A stretch of 64,000 nucleotides of DNA, from contig NTXX01000008.1 of assembly GCA_002559145.1 (NCBI GenBank), forward strand, positions 99,037 through 163,036, written 5' to 3'. The notes below the pieces were generated by a model. It was not told the origin of the DNA. It worked only from the letters and a program-made list of their open reading frames with translations, and searched no databases. The stretch is from Bacillus sp. AFS006103 (GTDB lineage Bacteria > Bacillota > Bacilli > Bacillales > Cytobacillaceae). Position numbers and translations under genes: made by a program. Every line of letters begins with the position of its first letter. Positions within the stretch are counted from its first letter, which is position 1. Positions 8,338 to 15,886 of this stretch are shown in pieces.

Positions 8338-8625
8338 ATGTTTGTAGCCAAAGTGATTGGAAATATGGTTTGTACGCATAAAAATGACAATTTAAAAGGT
8401 TTAAAGCTGCTGATTGTCCAACCAGTAGATGTGCAATTGAATGACAAAGGCAAACCACTTGTGGCTATTGATACGATTGGACAATCAGGAGCAGGAGACC
8501 TCGTGTACTTAGCAAAAAGCAGAGAATCCTCCATACCGCTTAATAAAGATTTAGTAGCTTCAGATGCTGGAATCTTAGGAATAATAGACTACTATAATGT
8601 GACCAAACGAATGGAGGAATTATAA
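8338..8625 (+). CDS. EutN/CcmL-type pentameric shell protein (BMC-P), copy 2
   Basis: This 95-residue BMC-P protein begins MFVAKVIGNMVCTHKNDNLK, continues with KLLIVQPVD and PLVAIDTIGQSGAGDLVYLA, and ends in the AGILGIIDYYN strand. The ATG at 8338 is preferred over the in-frame TTG at 8332 because GCAGG is better spaced. It starts the second half of the shell operon after the repeat array and is followed immediately (TAAATG) by BMC-H copy 2. Its role is vertex capping. Having three different pentamers suggests mixed vertices or regulation of shell closure. Confidence 0.9.
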   Translation: MFVAKVIGNMVCTHKNDNLKGLKLLIVQPVDVQLNDKGKPLVAIDTIGQSGAGDLVYLAKSRESSIPLNKDLVASDAGILGIIDYYNVTKRMEEL

Positions 8626-8901
8626 ATGAGCAATGCATTAGGAATGATCGAAACTAAAGGTTTAGTTGGAGCCATTGAAGCAGCTGACGCAATGACAAAA
8701 GCAGCCAACGTTACCTTGCTTGGTAAAGTGAATGTTGGCGGCGGGTTAGTTTGTGTAATGGTGCGTGGTGACGTAGGTGCGGTAAAGGCAGCCACTGAAG
8801 CTGGTGCGGATGCAGCGCAGCGTGTTGGCGAATTCTTATCTGTTCACGTTATTCCAAGACCACACTCCGATATCGAGAAAATTCTTCCTGTTGCAAAATA
8901 A
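8626..8901 (+). CDS. BMC-H hexameric shell protein, copy 2
   Basis: This 91-residue BMC-H shell protein begins [20 protein letters not shown] and includes [18 protein letters not shown] and [17 protein letters not shown]. It is highly similar to copy 1, consistent with a duplication of hexamer genes that supplies facet tiles with different pores: the segment corresponding to [12 protein letters not shown] in copy 1 is [12 protein letters not shown] here. Its stop overlaps the next start (TAATG). No tandem-domain BMC-T gene accompanies it. Confidence 0.93.
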   Translation: MSNALGMIETKGLVGAIEAADAMTKAANVTLLGKVNVGGGLVCVMVRGDVGAVKAATEAGADAAQRVGEFLSVHVIPRPHSDIEKILPVAK

Positions 8902-9164
8902 TGAAACTAGCAAAAGTGGTTGGAAATGTCGTAGCAACGATAAAAACACCAAGTCATCAAAATAAAAAGCTTATGGTTGTCATCCCTGTTGACGCATTTG
9001 GTAAGGAATGCGGCGATGCAATGATTGCCTTTGACCGGTTTTCAGCAGGAGCTGGCGATTATGTTCTCATACTAGAAGAAGGTGGATCGGCGAGAGACAT
9101 TTTAGAAGACCCAAAAGGATCTTTCGATGCAGTCATTGCCGGAATCGTTGATCGATTATATTAA
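8901..9164 (+). CDS. EutN/CcmL-type pentameric shell protein (BMC-P), copy 3
   Basis: This 87-residue BMC-P protein begins [20 protein letters not shown], continues KLMVVIPVDAFGKECGDAMI and ends AVIAGIVDRLY. It lacks the residue stretch that makes copies 1 and 2 slightly longer. It overlaps the upstream stop by 1 bp and is followed after 15 bp by deoC. Confidence 0.92.
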   Translation: MKLAKVVGNVVATIKTPSHQNKKLMVVIPVDAFGKECGDAMIAFDRFSAGAGDYVLILEEGGSARDILEDPKGSFDAVIAGIVDRLY

Positions 9165-9179
9165 TGTGAGGTGAGCACG

Positions 9180-9986
9180 ATGCAAATTGAAGCATTGGTA
9201 GAACAAATTACAAATCAAATTATGCAGCAACTAACGAATAAAGAAACGCTGAAAGAAGTGAAGCCTGCTACTTCTGGAAACGTGACTTACAAAGAAGGAT
9301 CATCATCCAATATTATTACGGGACCATCTGTTGCTCGAATGATTGACCATACATTATTAAAGCCTGAAGCATCTAAAGACCAAATTGTTAAACTTTGTGA
9401 AGAAGCAAGAGAACATAAATTTGCGACGGTCTGTGTGAATCCCTTTTGGGTGGCAACTGCAGCCAAAGAATTAAAAGGTTCTGGAGTAGGGATTACCACG
9501 GTTGTTGGTTTTCCGTTAGGTGCAACGAGCACCTTTGTAAAAAGTGCGGAAACTCGTGACGCAATTGCAAACGGTGCAACGGAAATTGACATGGTCATGA
9601 ACATTGGTGCCCTGAAATCCGGTGACTTTGAGACAGTGAAAAAAGATATTGAGGGTGTTGTTTTAGCAACGAATGGTCATGCACCTGTTAAAGTTATTAT
9701 TGAAACTGGCCTTCTTGAGATCGAAGAAAAGAAAAAGGCTTGTATTTTAGCAAAAATGGCTGGTGCGGCTTTTGTGAAAACATCAACTGGGTTCGGACCT
9801 GGCTGTGCCACAGCTGAAGACATTAAACTTATGCGTGAAGCAGTTGGCCCGGACATGGGTGTGAAAGCTTCTGCTTGTGTGAGAGACTTAGATACAGCTA
9901 GGAAACTAATTCAAGCCGGTGCAACAAGAATTGGTGCAAGTTCAAGTATTGCAATCATTACGGGCGGCCAAGGTACTGGTTATTAA
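9180..9986 (+). CDS. deoC: 2-deoxyribose-5-phosphate aldolase, microcompartment signature enzyme
   Basis: This 268-residue DeoC cleaves 2-deoxyribose-5-phosphate to acetaldehyde and glyceraldehyde-3-phosphate. The Schiff-base Lys200 lies in FVKTSTGFG, a second lysine (Lys229) in GVKAS, and the conserved Asp137 in EIDMVMN. After Lys229 the usual phosphate-binding Gly-Gly of DeoC is Ala232-Cys233 (KASACVRD), which is unusual. The first about 25 residues ([20 protein letters not shown]) form an amphipathic helix before the aldolase domain, so it is probably encapsulated. The ATG at 9180 is supported by GAGGTGA; a GTG at 9171 would overlap that RBS. It is the last gene of the operon. Confidence 0.93.
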   Translation: MQIEALVEQITNQIMQQLTNKETLKEVKPATSGNVTYKEGSSSNIITGPSVARMIDHTLLKPEASKDQIVKLCEEAREHKFATVCVNPFWVATAAKELKGSGVGITTVVGFPLGATSTFVKSAETRDAIANGATEIDMVMNIGALKSGDFETVKKDIEGVVLATNGHAPVKVIIETGLLEIEEKKKACILAKMAGAAFVKTSTGFGPGCATAEDIKLMREAVGPDMGVKASACVRDLDTARKLIQAGATRIGASSSIAIITGGQGTGY

Positions 9987-10089
9987 TAGGATATTTATTA
10001 ATGATAGAAGGGGAAATTTGGGTATTTCATGTGGCAATTATTGCGAAGTGGAATGCTCAGATTTCTTTTCTCCTCCACTAGTAGGAGTA

Positions 10090-10145
10090 TTGTAAAAATT
10101 TAAACAGTTTAATATAATAGTACTAACAAAATGAAATCGCTTACA
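10090..10145 (+). promoter_or_regulatory. Sigma-A promoter with overlapping cre-like site
   Basis: TTGTAA (10090-10095) and TATAAT (10113-10118) are 17 bp apart. TGAAATCGCTTACA (10132-10145) follows and matches the cre consensus except at one position. The small HTH gene downstream may therefore be under catabolite control like the microcompartment operon. Confidence 0.55.
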
Positions 10146-10162
10146 TAATAAGGGGTGCTAAA

Positions 10163-10363
10163 ATGAACAATATTGGACATCAACTAAAGAAAATGCGATT
10201 AAACCGTGAAATTGAAATTGAAAAACTAGCTTTGCTTTCAGGATTAAATGCTGGAACGATTGTAGCCATTGAAGAAGGCGAGTTGGATGTACAGGTTTCC
10301 ACGTTAGCAAAGATTTCTGATATCTTGAATTGCTCCTTCTCCATTGGAGACGTTTCAATCTAA
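10163..10363 (+). CDS. Small XRE-family HTH protein
   Basis: This 66-residue protein consists almost entirely of a Cro/CI-type helix-turn-helix (about residues 5-60, IEKLALLSGLNAGTIVAIEE). AGGGG lies 7 bp before the ATG. It has no sensory domain, so it may be a stand-alone DNA-binding protein or partner another factor. It is monocistronic, with its own promoter and terminator, just after the microcompartment operon. Whether it regulates that operon is unknown. Confidence 0.8.
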   Translation: MNNIGHQLKKMRLNREIEIEKLALLSGLNAGTIVAIEEGELDVQVSTLAKISDILNCSFSIGDVSI

Positions 10364-10375
10364 ATTATATTAACT

Positions 10376-10402
10376 AAAAAATCGCCGTTAGGCGATTTTT
10401 TT
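10376..10402. terminator. Bidirectional intrinsic terminator
   Basis: ATCGCC (10381-10386) and GGCGAT (10391-10396) form a stem with a GTTA loop, flanked by A and T runs. It serves the HTH gene on the plus strand and the repeat protein on the minus strand. Confidence 0.85.
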
Positions 10403-10405
10403 TAG

Positions 10406-11329
10406 TCATCGTTGTTTTCTTCTTCTAGGTCTAAAACGGAAATTGCCACTACTTTCATTGTCACTTAAGTTATTAACCACTGGAGCAGCATCAACATAAT
10501 TATTTTTCACTTTTTTAGGTGGGACTACCGCCGCTTTAACTATATTAACCTGATTAACCTGATTAACCTCATTAACCTCATTAACCTCATTAACCTCATT
10601 AACCTCATTAACCTCATTAACCTGATTAACCACATCTGCAACTACTACTTCATTCCCCAGTTCTAGCTGATTGTCTTCAGCATTTTCAATTTCATAAAAA
10701 ATAACTTCAATTTCATTATTAAGAGTTGCAACATCCGTACTAAAAGGTCTAACTTCATTACTTAAAGTTACAGCATCAGTACTAAAATATCTAACTTCTG
10801 TACTTAGAGTTTCAACTTCAGACACAGCCTCTTTTATTTCATCCATTCCCCCGATAAAATCATCAACTACTTCATCTTCAGTAACATTATCCTCATCTTC
10901 ATAACTTAATTCCGATTCAGAATCATCTACTTCAGCAATTTCTTCCTCTTCAAGTAAGAGTTCTTGTTTTACTTTTTTTATTTTTCCTAGTGCAATTGTT
11001 CGCTTAACTGCAATTCCAATGATTTCATCAATTAGAGCAGTGAATTGATCAAATTCTACATTATTTTCGCCGCTTTTTTGGATGATATTTAGAAAATCTT
11101 GATGAAATAGGTTAAATTCTTGTTCGAACTGTTCACGATCCATTTCTCGGAATGATATCCCCTTAATCCGAATAAATCCATAAATTAGTTTACTTAATAA
11201 CTTGGAAACGGCTTCTAATTCCTCCTGTTTCACCTCCGAATCATTTGTTAAATAATAATGGACATCCCGGAGTGTTTGATAATAACTCTTAAAATTCCGG
11301 CTTATTTCTAGGAAATCTAAATTACCCAT
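10406..11329 (-). CDS. Hypothetical acidic protein with NEV tripeptide repeats
   Basis: This 307-residue protein is not recognised as a member of a known family. The N-terminal about 130 residues are predicted helical (MGNLDFLEISRNFKSYYQTL onwards). A very acidic linker follows (about 130-175), then two imperfect copies of an LSNEVRPFSTDV-type segment, then nine VNE/VNQ tripeptides (about 232-260), ending in a basic tail (FRFRPRRRKQR). It has no signal peptide. GGAGGG precedes the ATG. The low-complexity design suggests a structural or interaction protein; the helical N-terminus may be a conserved domain of spore-former proteins, but this is a guess. Confidence 0.7.
   Translation of the reverse strand: MGNLDFLEISRNFKSYYQTLRDVHYYLTNDSEVKQEELEAVSKLLSKLIYGFIRIKGISFREMDREQFEQEFNLFHQDFLNIIQKSGENNVEFDQFTALIDEIIGIAVKRTIALGKIKKVKQELLLEEEEIAEVDDSESELSYEDEDNVTEDEVVDDFIGGMDEIKEAVSEVETLSTEVRYFSTDAVTLSNEVRPFSTDVATLNNEIEVIFYEIENAEDNQLELGNEVVVADVVNQVNEVNEVNEVNEVNEVNEVNQVNQVNIVKAAVVPPKKVKNNYVDAAPVVNNLSDNESSGNFRFRPRRRKQR
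10544..10631. repeat. 9-bp tandem coding repeat (ATTAACCTS)
   Basis: Nine consecutive 9-bp units (ATTAACCTG or ATTAACCTC) plus a partial tenth lie inside the minus-strand hypothetical gene. Each encodes Val-Asn-Glu or Val-Asn-Gln. The unit is a multiple of three, so slippage changes protein length without a frameshift. Confidence 0.95.
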
Positions 11330-11426
11330 TAGAAATATCCCTCCGTATCTATTTAATGTATAATATTTTGAATCAGCGTAAATTTCCTTTTTTATTAAGG
11401 ATATGCATACGGAAGGGATTATTCTA

Positions 11427-13673
11427 ATGAAGGTGATAAATTTTATAAAAGAATGGCAGCAGGCCCTCCAAAATGAGATCCTCCATTTAAAAAAATATGG
11501 CAGTAATAAATTTTTTGTTACGAATGGCAGGCTGCTATCGGCAGAGGGATCCTATACCTACTACTTCGATACCGCGCTATCGATTCGAATACCTATCGGT
11601 TCTCAGGTTCGGCTCGAGTGGGGAAGCATGAAACAAAATGGACGTGTCCTCTCCTCTGAAGGTAAAGGAGTGATGCTTGCCATGGAGCAATCCTACGGAG
11701 ATTTAATTCATGAGGCACAGCTTTTTCATGATCCATGGGAACTGCTCGAACAGCTGATTTTGCGTTTGGATGAGATAAAGAAAAATAAGCAAAAACGAAT
11801 CAGAGTGAAACGGTTGATGGACCCATCGATGCCTGCTAAGCATCCAATAGAAAAAAGTAAAAGCAATGTTCATGAACTCGTTTTACGTTCCAAGTACAAT
11901 CCAGTTACCTTTGTTTGGGGGCCACCTGGAACCGGTAAAACCTATACCTTGGCCCGGGTAGCCGCTAATAAGTATTTTCAGGAAAAAAAAGTGTTGATTT
12001 TATCGCACAGTAACCAAGCAGTCGATGTCCTCATTAGTGAGATATCAACCTTTATTCAAAAGAAAGGACGCTTCCGTGCAGGGGACGTGCTACGCTATGG
12101 ATTCAATACGGGTGAGCAACTTGCTAATCATCAAGCGGTTACGACTAGTCAGCTCCTTCAAAAAGACGATCCCTTGCTTGCGGAGGATAAGGATAATTTA
12201 TTAGCGGAAAGACGGGAACTAAAGCTAGATATCGCCCGTTCTTTTAGCAAAAGGGACACCAATCTGTTGCTAGAGCTTGAGACCAAGATTGCCAGGGTCC
12301 TTGAAAAGATTCGCCAAAAGGAACTTGAATTTATTAAGGATGCGTTCATTGTCGGGACGACTCTTGCCAAAGCAGCTGGTGATTCAGCCATTTATGAAAA
12401 AGAATATGACCTTGTTATCCTTGATGAAGCCAGTATGGCTTATGTCCCGCAGGCGGCTTTCGCGGCAACACTAGGAAAGCGTGTTATTATTTGCGGGGAT
12501 TTCAAACAATTACCACCGATTGCATCTTCTAGAGATCCGTTAGTGACAATGTGGTTAAAAGAGGATATCTTTCATCGCGCAGGTGTGGTCGACTGGGTAA
12601 AGGACGGGATGCTCCATCCGCATTTATTTTTATTAAAAGAGCAACGGAGAATGCATCCTGATATTTCAGCGTTTACCAATCAATACATTTATCATTCGCT
12701 TGTCGGCGATCATGAAAGTGTTCAAAACAGCAGGAAAGCAATCGTCGAACTTGCACCCTTTTCAGACAGGGCCGCTGTTCTTTTGGATACAAGTTATCTT
12801 GGGGCACATTGCATGACAGAAAAGGCATCTAATTCGCGCATGAATATATGGCAGGCGTTAATGTCTTTTCAATTAATCCATGAGTCATACGTAGCCGGGG
12901 CACGGTCGATTGGGTATGTCACCCCCTACCGTGCGCAAGCTAATTTAATGGAACTAATACTGGCGGATTTATACGACAAAGAACTTTCGACAGCTGATGT
13001 CATCGCTGCGACCGTCCATAGATTTCAAGGCAGTGAGCGTGATGTGATGGTTTTTGATACGGTGGACAGTGAACCGCAAACACGGGCAGGGATGCTGCTT
13101 ACCGGCAAGGACAGTGAACGATTGATCAATGTGGCCATCACAAGAACAAAAGGAAAGTTCATTCATGTCAGCAACCAATCATTTATCCGAAAACATATCT
13201 TTCCTCGTAAAACACTGAGGCAACTAGTGGACCACCAGGTTAGTAAACAGCAAACAGTTGGAACAAAGGATATTGGAAAATGGATTAGGGATCAACATCC
13301 ACGATTAGATTGGATCCATGCACTTAAGTTAGACAAAGTATTCAGGGATCTCAAATCAGCTAAAAAATCAATCATTCTTTCTTTAACCGAGGAAACCATA
13401 CTAACTGAAGAATGGAAGAATCATCTGGCAAAAAGGAGCCCGTTTGTAAAATTAACTGTTTTGACTGGCGGCGATTCATTTGCAACGATTCAACCAGATC
13501 AACTGTTGAACGAAAACTCATCGTTTCCATTTATCATCATTGACGAGCAACTTTTATGGCTAGGTTTACCATTAGAGGCGGTAAAAGGGGTCCATCCGCC
13601 TTATATTGCAGCAAGACTCCATTCGGAAAAGGTATGTGAGTATTTAATCGGACAGTTTCAGACTCGAGAGTAG
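11427..13673 (+). CDS. Superfamily I DNA/RNA helicase (UPF1/DNA2-like AAA ATPase)
   Basis: This 748-residue protein has a Walker A motif GPPGTGKT (near residue 165), Walker B VILDEAS (near 331), GDFKQLPPI (motif III, near 355), an EQRRMHPD motif (near 408) and a C-terminal HRFQGSERDVMVFD/NVAITRTK helicase region (near 530-575). The first about 130 residues are a beta-rich domain. The last about 110 residues resemble a degenerate phospholipase D-like module (LKSAKKSIILSLTEETILTE onwards) without the HKD motif. The ATG at 11427 follows GGAAGGG with good spacing. Such stand-alone helicases act on nucleic acid repair or RNA metabolism; the substrate cannot be told from sequence. Confidence 0.85.
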   Translation: MKVINFIKEWQQALQNEILHLKKYGSNKFFVTNGRLLSAEGSYTYYFDTALSIRIPIGSQVRLEWGSMKQNGRVLSSEGKGVMLAMEQSYGDLIHEAQLFHDPWELLEQLILRLDEIKKNKQKRIRVKRLMDPSMPAKHPIEKSKSNVHELVLRSKYNPVTFVWGPPGTGKTYTLARVAANKYFQEKKVLILSHSNQAVDVLISEISTFIQKKGRFRAGDVLRYGFNTGEQLANHQAVTTSQLLQKDDPLLAEDKDNLLAERRELKLDIARSFSKRDTNLLLELETKIARVLEKIRQKELEFIKDAFIVGTTLAKAAGDSAIYEKEYDLVILDEASMAYVPQAAFAATLGKRVIICGDFKQLPPIASSRDPLVTMWLKEDIFHRAGVVDWVKDGMLHPHLFLLKEQRRMHPDISAFTNQYIYHSLVGDHESVQNSRKAIVELAPFSDRAAVLLDTSYLGAHCMTEKASNSRMNIWQALMSFQLIHESYVAGARSIGYVTPYRAQANLMELILADLYDKELSTADVIAATVHRFQGSERDVMVFDTVDSEPQTRAGMLLTGKDSERLINVAITRTKGKFIHVSNQSFIRKHIFPRKTLRQLVDHQVSKQQTVGTKDIGKWIRDQHPRLDWIHALKLDKVFRDLKSAKKSIILSLTEETILTEEWKNHLAKRSPFVKLTVLTGGDSFATIQPDQLLNENSSFPFIIIDEQLLWLGLPLEAVKGVHPPYIAARLHSEKVCEYLIGQFQTRE

Positions 13674-13690
13674 TTTTTAGGATAAGTTCA

Positions 13691-13710
13691 GAGTGGAGTT
13701 GCCTCCACTC
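13691..13710. other. Perfect stem-loop downstream of the helicase gene
   Basis: GAGTGGAG and CTCCACTC pair perfectly around a TTGC loop (13691-13710). There is no T-run, so it is a poor intrinsic terminator. It may stabilise the mRNA 3' end. The word GAGTGGAG recurs at 13735-13742. Confidence 0.5.
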
Positions 13711-13743
13711 ATATTTGACTAAATAAGCTAATTTGAGTGGAGT

Positions 13744-13789
13744 TTGACATAATAATCTAACTTAGATAAAATTAGATTATATAATCTAA
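13744..13789 (+). promoter_or_regulatory. Promoter of the satD-like operon overlapped by palindromic operators
   Basis: TTGACA (13744-13749) and TAAAAT (13767-13772) are 17 bp apart. The spacer carries the palindrome ATCTAACTTAGAT (13755-13767), and the -10 region runs into the perfect 18-bp palindrome TTAGATTATATAATCTAA (13772-13789). Both share the half-site ATCTAA/TTAGAT, an arrangement expected for tight repression, perhaps autoregulation by the SatD-like product. Confidence 0.7.
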
Positions 13790-13814
13790 CTATTTTAGTT
13801 AAAGGGGATAACAA

Positions 13815-14612
13815 ATGAATTATCCGATATCGATCTTTATTCTTGATGTCAGCGATTCATCCACAGAAAAGATGGGGGAGGAACTTACCGTATATTTGGA
13901 TGAATTGGTCAACTGGATCACTGAATGGACTAAGAATATGGGTCCGATACAAATAAAACATCGTGCTGGAGATGAAATTATTTTTGTGGGACCTGGTTAT
14001 TCAACCGCTTATACGATCGCCTTTTTTGTAAGCAGGGTATGGAAGTTCAAGAATCATATGCCTTATTTTGGCTTGGCTTTTGGGGATATAGAAAAAGAAA
14101 TAAAGGAAGTCGATCTTGAGAAATGGATTCATCCTTTGGTTAAACAAGCAAGATATGCGAATGATTTAATCAAACAAGAAAAAAAACGAATGCTCTTTAA
14201 ATTCGAACTTGATCAGTTCTACCCAAGTGAAGCCAATCCCTCGTTACCGTATCACCAGTTTAGAAATGAATTTGAGACACTTATTAATGGATTATTGCAC
14301 TTACAGCTAAAATTTATCAGGAAACAAACCGATATCCAGGAGACTGTATGTTCGCTTTATCTCATTTTAAACCAGCAAAAGGTGATTGGAAAGCTCCTTG
14401 GAAAAACAGCTCCGACGATATCGAGTCATTTTAAAAAGGGAAATAGTGAAGAAATCCTAGATACTTTTTCAAAAATTATTAGTATACTGCATTCGTTACA
14501 AGAAAAAGCGTATCTTGAACGTGCAACCCACCCTCGAGATGTTAATGAGAACCTAATAACAAGCATCCGGAATCATTTGAAGCTGAAATTGAAAACATTA
14601 CTTGATTCCTAG
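13815..14612 (+). CDS. SatD-like protein with C-terminal helix-turn-helix
   Basis: This 265-residue protein resembles the SatD family. The N-terminal half (ISIFILDVSDSSTEKMGEEL, RAGDEIIFVGPGYSTAY) has a nucleotidyl-cyclase-like alpha/beta flavour without recognisable catalytic residues. The C-terminal third contains a helix-turn-helix (ETVCSLYLILNQQKVIGKLL, then GKTAPTISSHFKKG). It lies 26 bp upstream of a DUF3307 membrane protein gene, a pairing typical of this family. The palindromes overlapping the promoter make it a candidate autoregulator. The biochemical function is unknown. Confidence 0.7.
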   Translation: MNYPISIFILDVSDSSTEKMGEELTVYLDELVNWITEWTKNMGPIQIKHRAGDEIIFVGPGYSTAYTIAFFVSRVWKFKNHMPYFGLAFGDIEKEIKEVDLEKWIHPLVKQARYANDLIKQEKKRMLFKFELDQFYPSEANPSLPYHQFRNEFETLINGLLHLQLKFIRKQTDIQETVCSLYLILNQQKVIGKLLGKTAPTISSHFKKGNSEEILDTFSKIISILHSLQEKAYLERATHPRDVNENLITSIRNHLKLKLKTLLDS

Positions 14613-14638
14613 ATTCGATCATAGAGAGAGGAGAAGCC

Positions 14639-15487
14639 ATGTTATTTCTCAGTCTAGTCCTTGCTCACTTCATTGCTGATTTTTATTTACAAACAGATGA
14701 CATGGTCATTGAAAAACAAAAGAATTTAAAAAAGCATGTGGTTCATCATTTGCTAATGACGGCAATTGTTTTAGTCGGCGATTGGATTTTTCAGTTTAAT
14801 TTTGAAAATCCCCTTAAAAACTTGTTAATCCCGTTGATTTTTATCGTGATCACGCATCTTTTAATTGATTTTATAAAGATTAAGCTACTTGAAAGTACAA
14901 AAATGAATAACGAAGACAACATGAAGCGGCTAGGGTTCTTTGTAATAGATCAGTTACTTCATATTGGTGTGATAATTTTAGGATGTGAGCTCTGTTTTAA
15001 TTTTAATCTAGTTAGTTATTTTCAACAGCCTGGAGGACTGGGCTTGATGGAGTCTGTTCTGTTTATGTTCATCATGTTCATCTTAGCAACCACTGTCAGC
15101 GGGCATATGATAAAAATTCTCCTAGGCACTTTACCAAACCAGCTATTAACGTTTGAAGGGAAATATTCTTTTAAAAACGAACGAAAAGAAACAGACTTTG
15201 TACATATGGGGAAAAAAGGATTAACAGAGGAATACAATTATACGATTTTTAGTAAGCATGATCTCTCACGGGGGAAATTAATCGGCTATATTGAGAGATT
15301 ACTAGTATTATTGTTAACCTTCTATAGTGCCTATCCAGCGATCGGGTTTATCGTGGCGGCTAAGTCCATAGCCCGCTTTAAACAAATGGATGATCGGGAT
15401 TGGGCAGAATATTTTTTGCTCGGAACACTTACCTCCATGTTTCTGGGAATTGCATTGGGAATTTTATTAAAGGTTGTGTTGACGTAA
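14639..15487 (+). CDS. DUF3307 family integral membrane protein
   Basis: This 282-residue polytopic membrane protein begins FLSLVLAHFIADFYLQTDDM, the conserved His/Asp-containing segment of DUF3307, and has about seven hydrophobic segments. Segment KHVVHHLLMTAIVLVGDWIF provides further conserved histidines within the membrane. It is co-transcribed with the SatD-like gene. The function is unknown; coupling to a DNA-binding partner suggests a regulated membrane process. Confidence 0.8.
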   Translation: MLFLSLVLAHFIADFYLQTDDMVIEKQKNLKKHVVHHLLMTAIVLVGDWIFQFNFENPLKNLLIPLIFIVITHLLIDFIKIKLLESTKMNNEDNMKRLGFFVIDQLLHIGVIILGCELCFNFNLVSYFQQPGGLGLMESVLFMFIMFILATTVSGHMIKILLGTLPNQLLTFEGKYSFKNERKETDFVHMGKKGLTEEYNYTIFSKHDLSRGKLIGYIERLLVLLLTFYSAYPAIGFIVAAKSIARFKQMDDRDWAEYFLLGTLTSMFLGIALGILLKVVLT

Positions 15488-15578
15488 AAATAAATTAGTT
15501 TTACGATAAACTCATATTCTAGCAAATCGGTTCCTGTTCGCTTTGTTTTTATTTATTTAAATTATCAAAAAAAATTTA

Positions 15579-15607
15579 TTGACTTTTTGCTGAATTCTGA
15601 GGATAAT
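15579..15607 (+). promoter_or_regulatory. Sigma-A promoter of proBA
   Basis: TTGACT (15579-15584) and GATAAT (15602-15607) are separated by 17 bp and placed immediately upstream of the T-box leader. Confidence 0.7.
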
Positions 15608-15624
15608 CAAATAAATCGAATTTT

Positions 15625-15853
15625 AAAAATGTATGGGATTAGTAAATCTTTGGAACGTGATAGAGAGTGAAACCCGTCCGGCTGAAAGGTTTCTCACGGA
15701 AAAAAGTTTGAACCTGCCCTAAACAAACTGCTTATGAAAACATAAGCCGTCACCCTCGTTACGGGTTCAAAGTGGGTGCATGGCATCAATAAAGGTGGTA
15801 CCGCGGAAACGACTTTCCGTCCTTTTTTTTAGGACAGAAGAGTCGTTTTTTTA
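15625..15853 (+). ncRNA. T-box riboswitch, proline (CCU) type, upstream of proBA
   Basis: The leader has T-box hallmarks: the Stem I AGAGAG bulge (about 15662), a specifier-loop segment GAACCTG with a CCU proline codon at 15713-15715, and the antiterminator sequence AAAGGTGGTACCGCG (15791-15805). A terminator follows (ACGACT...AGTCGT with T-run, about 15809-15853). Uncharged tRNA-Pro would stabilise the antiterminator and switch on proBA, as known for B. subtilis proBA. The specifier was read by eye. Confidence 0.92.
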
Positions 15854-15886
15854 TTTATTTTATAAAAAAGAAAGGTTCGGTACGGG

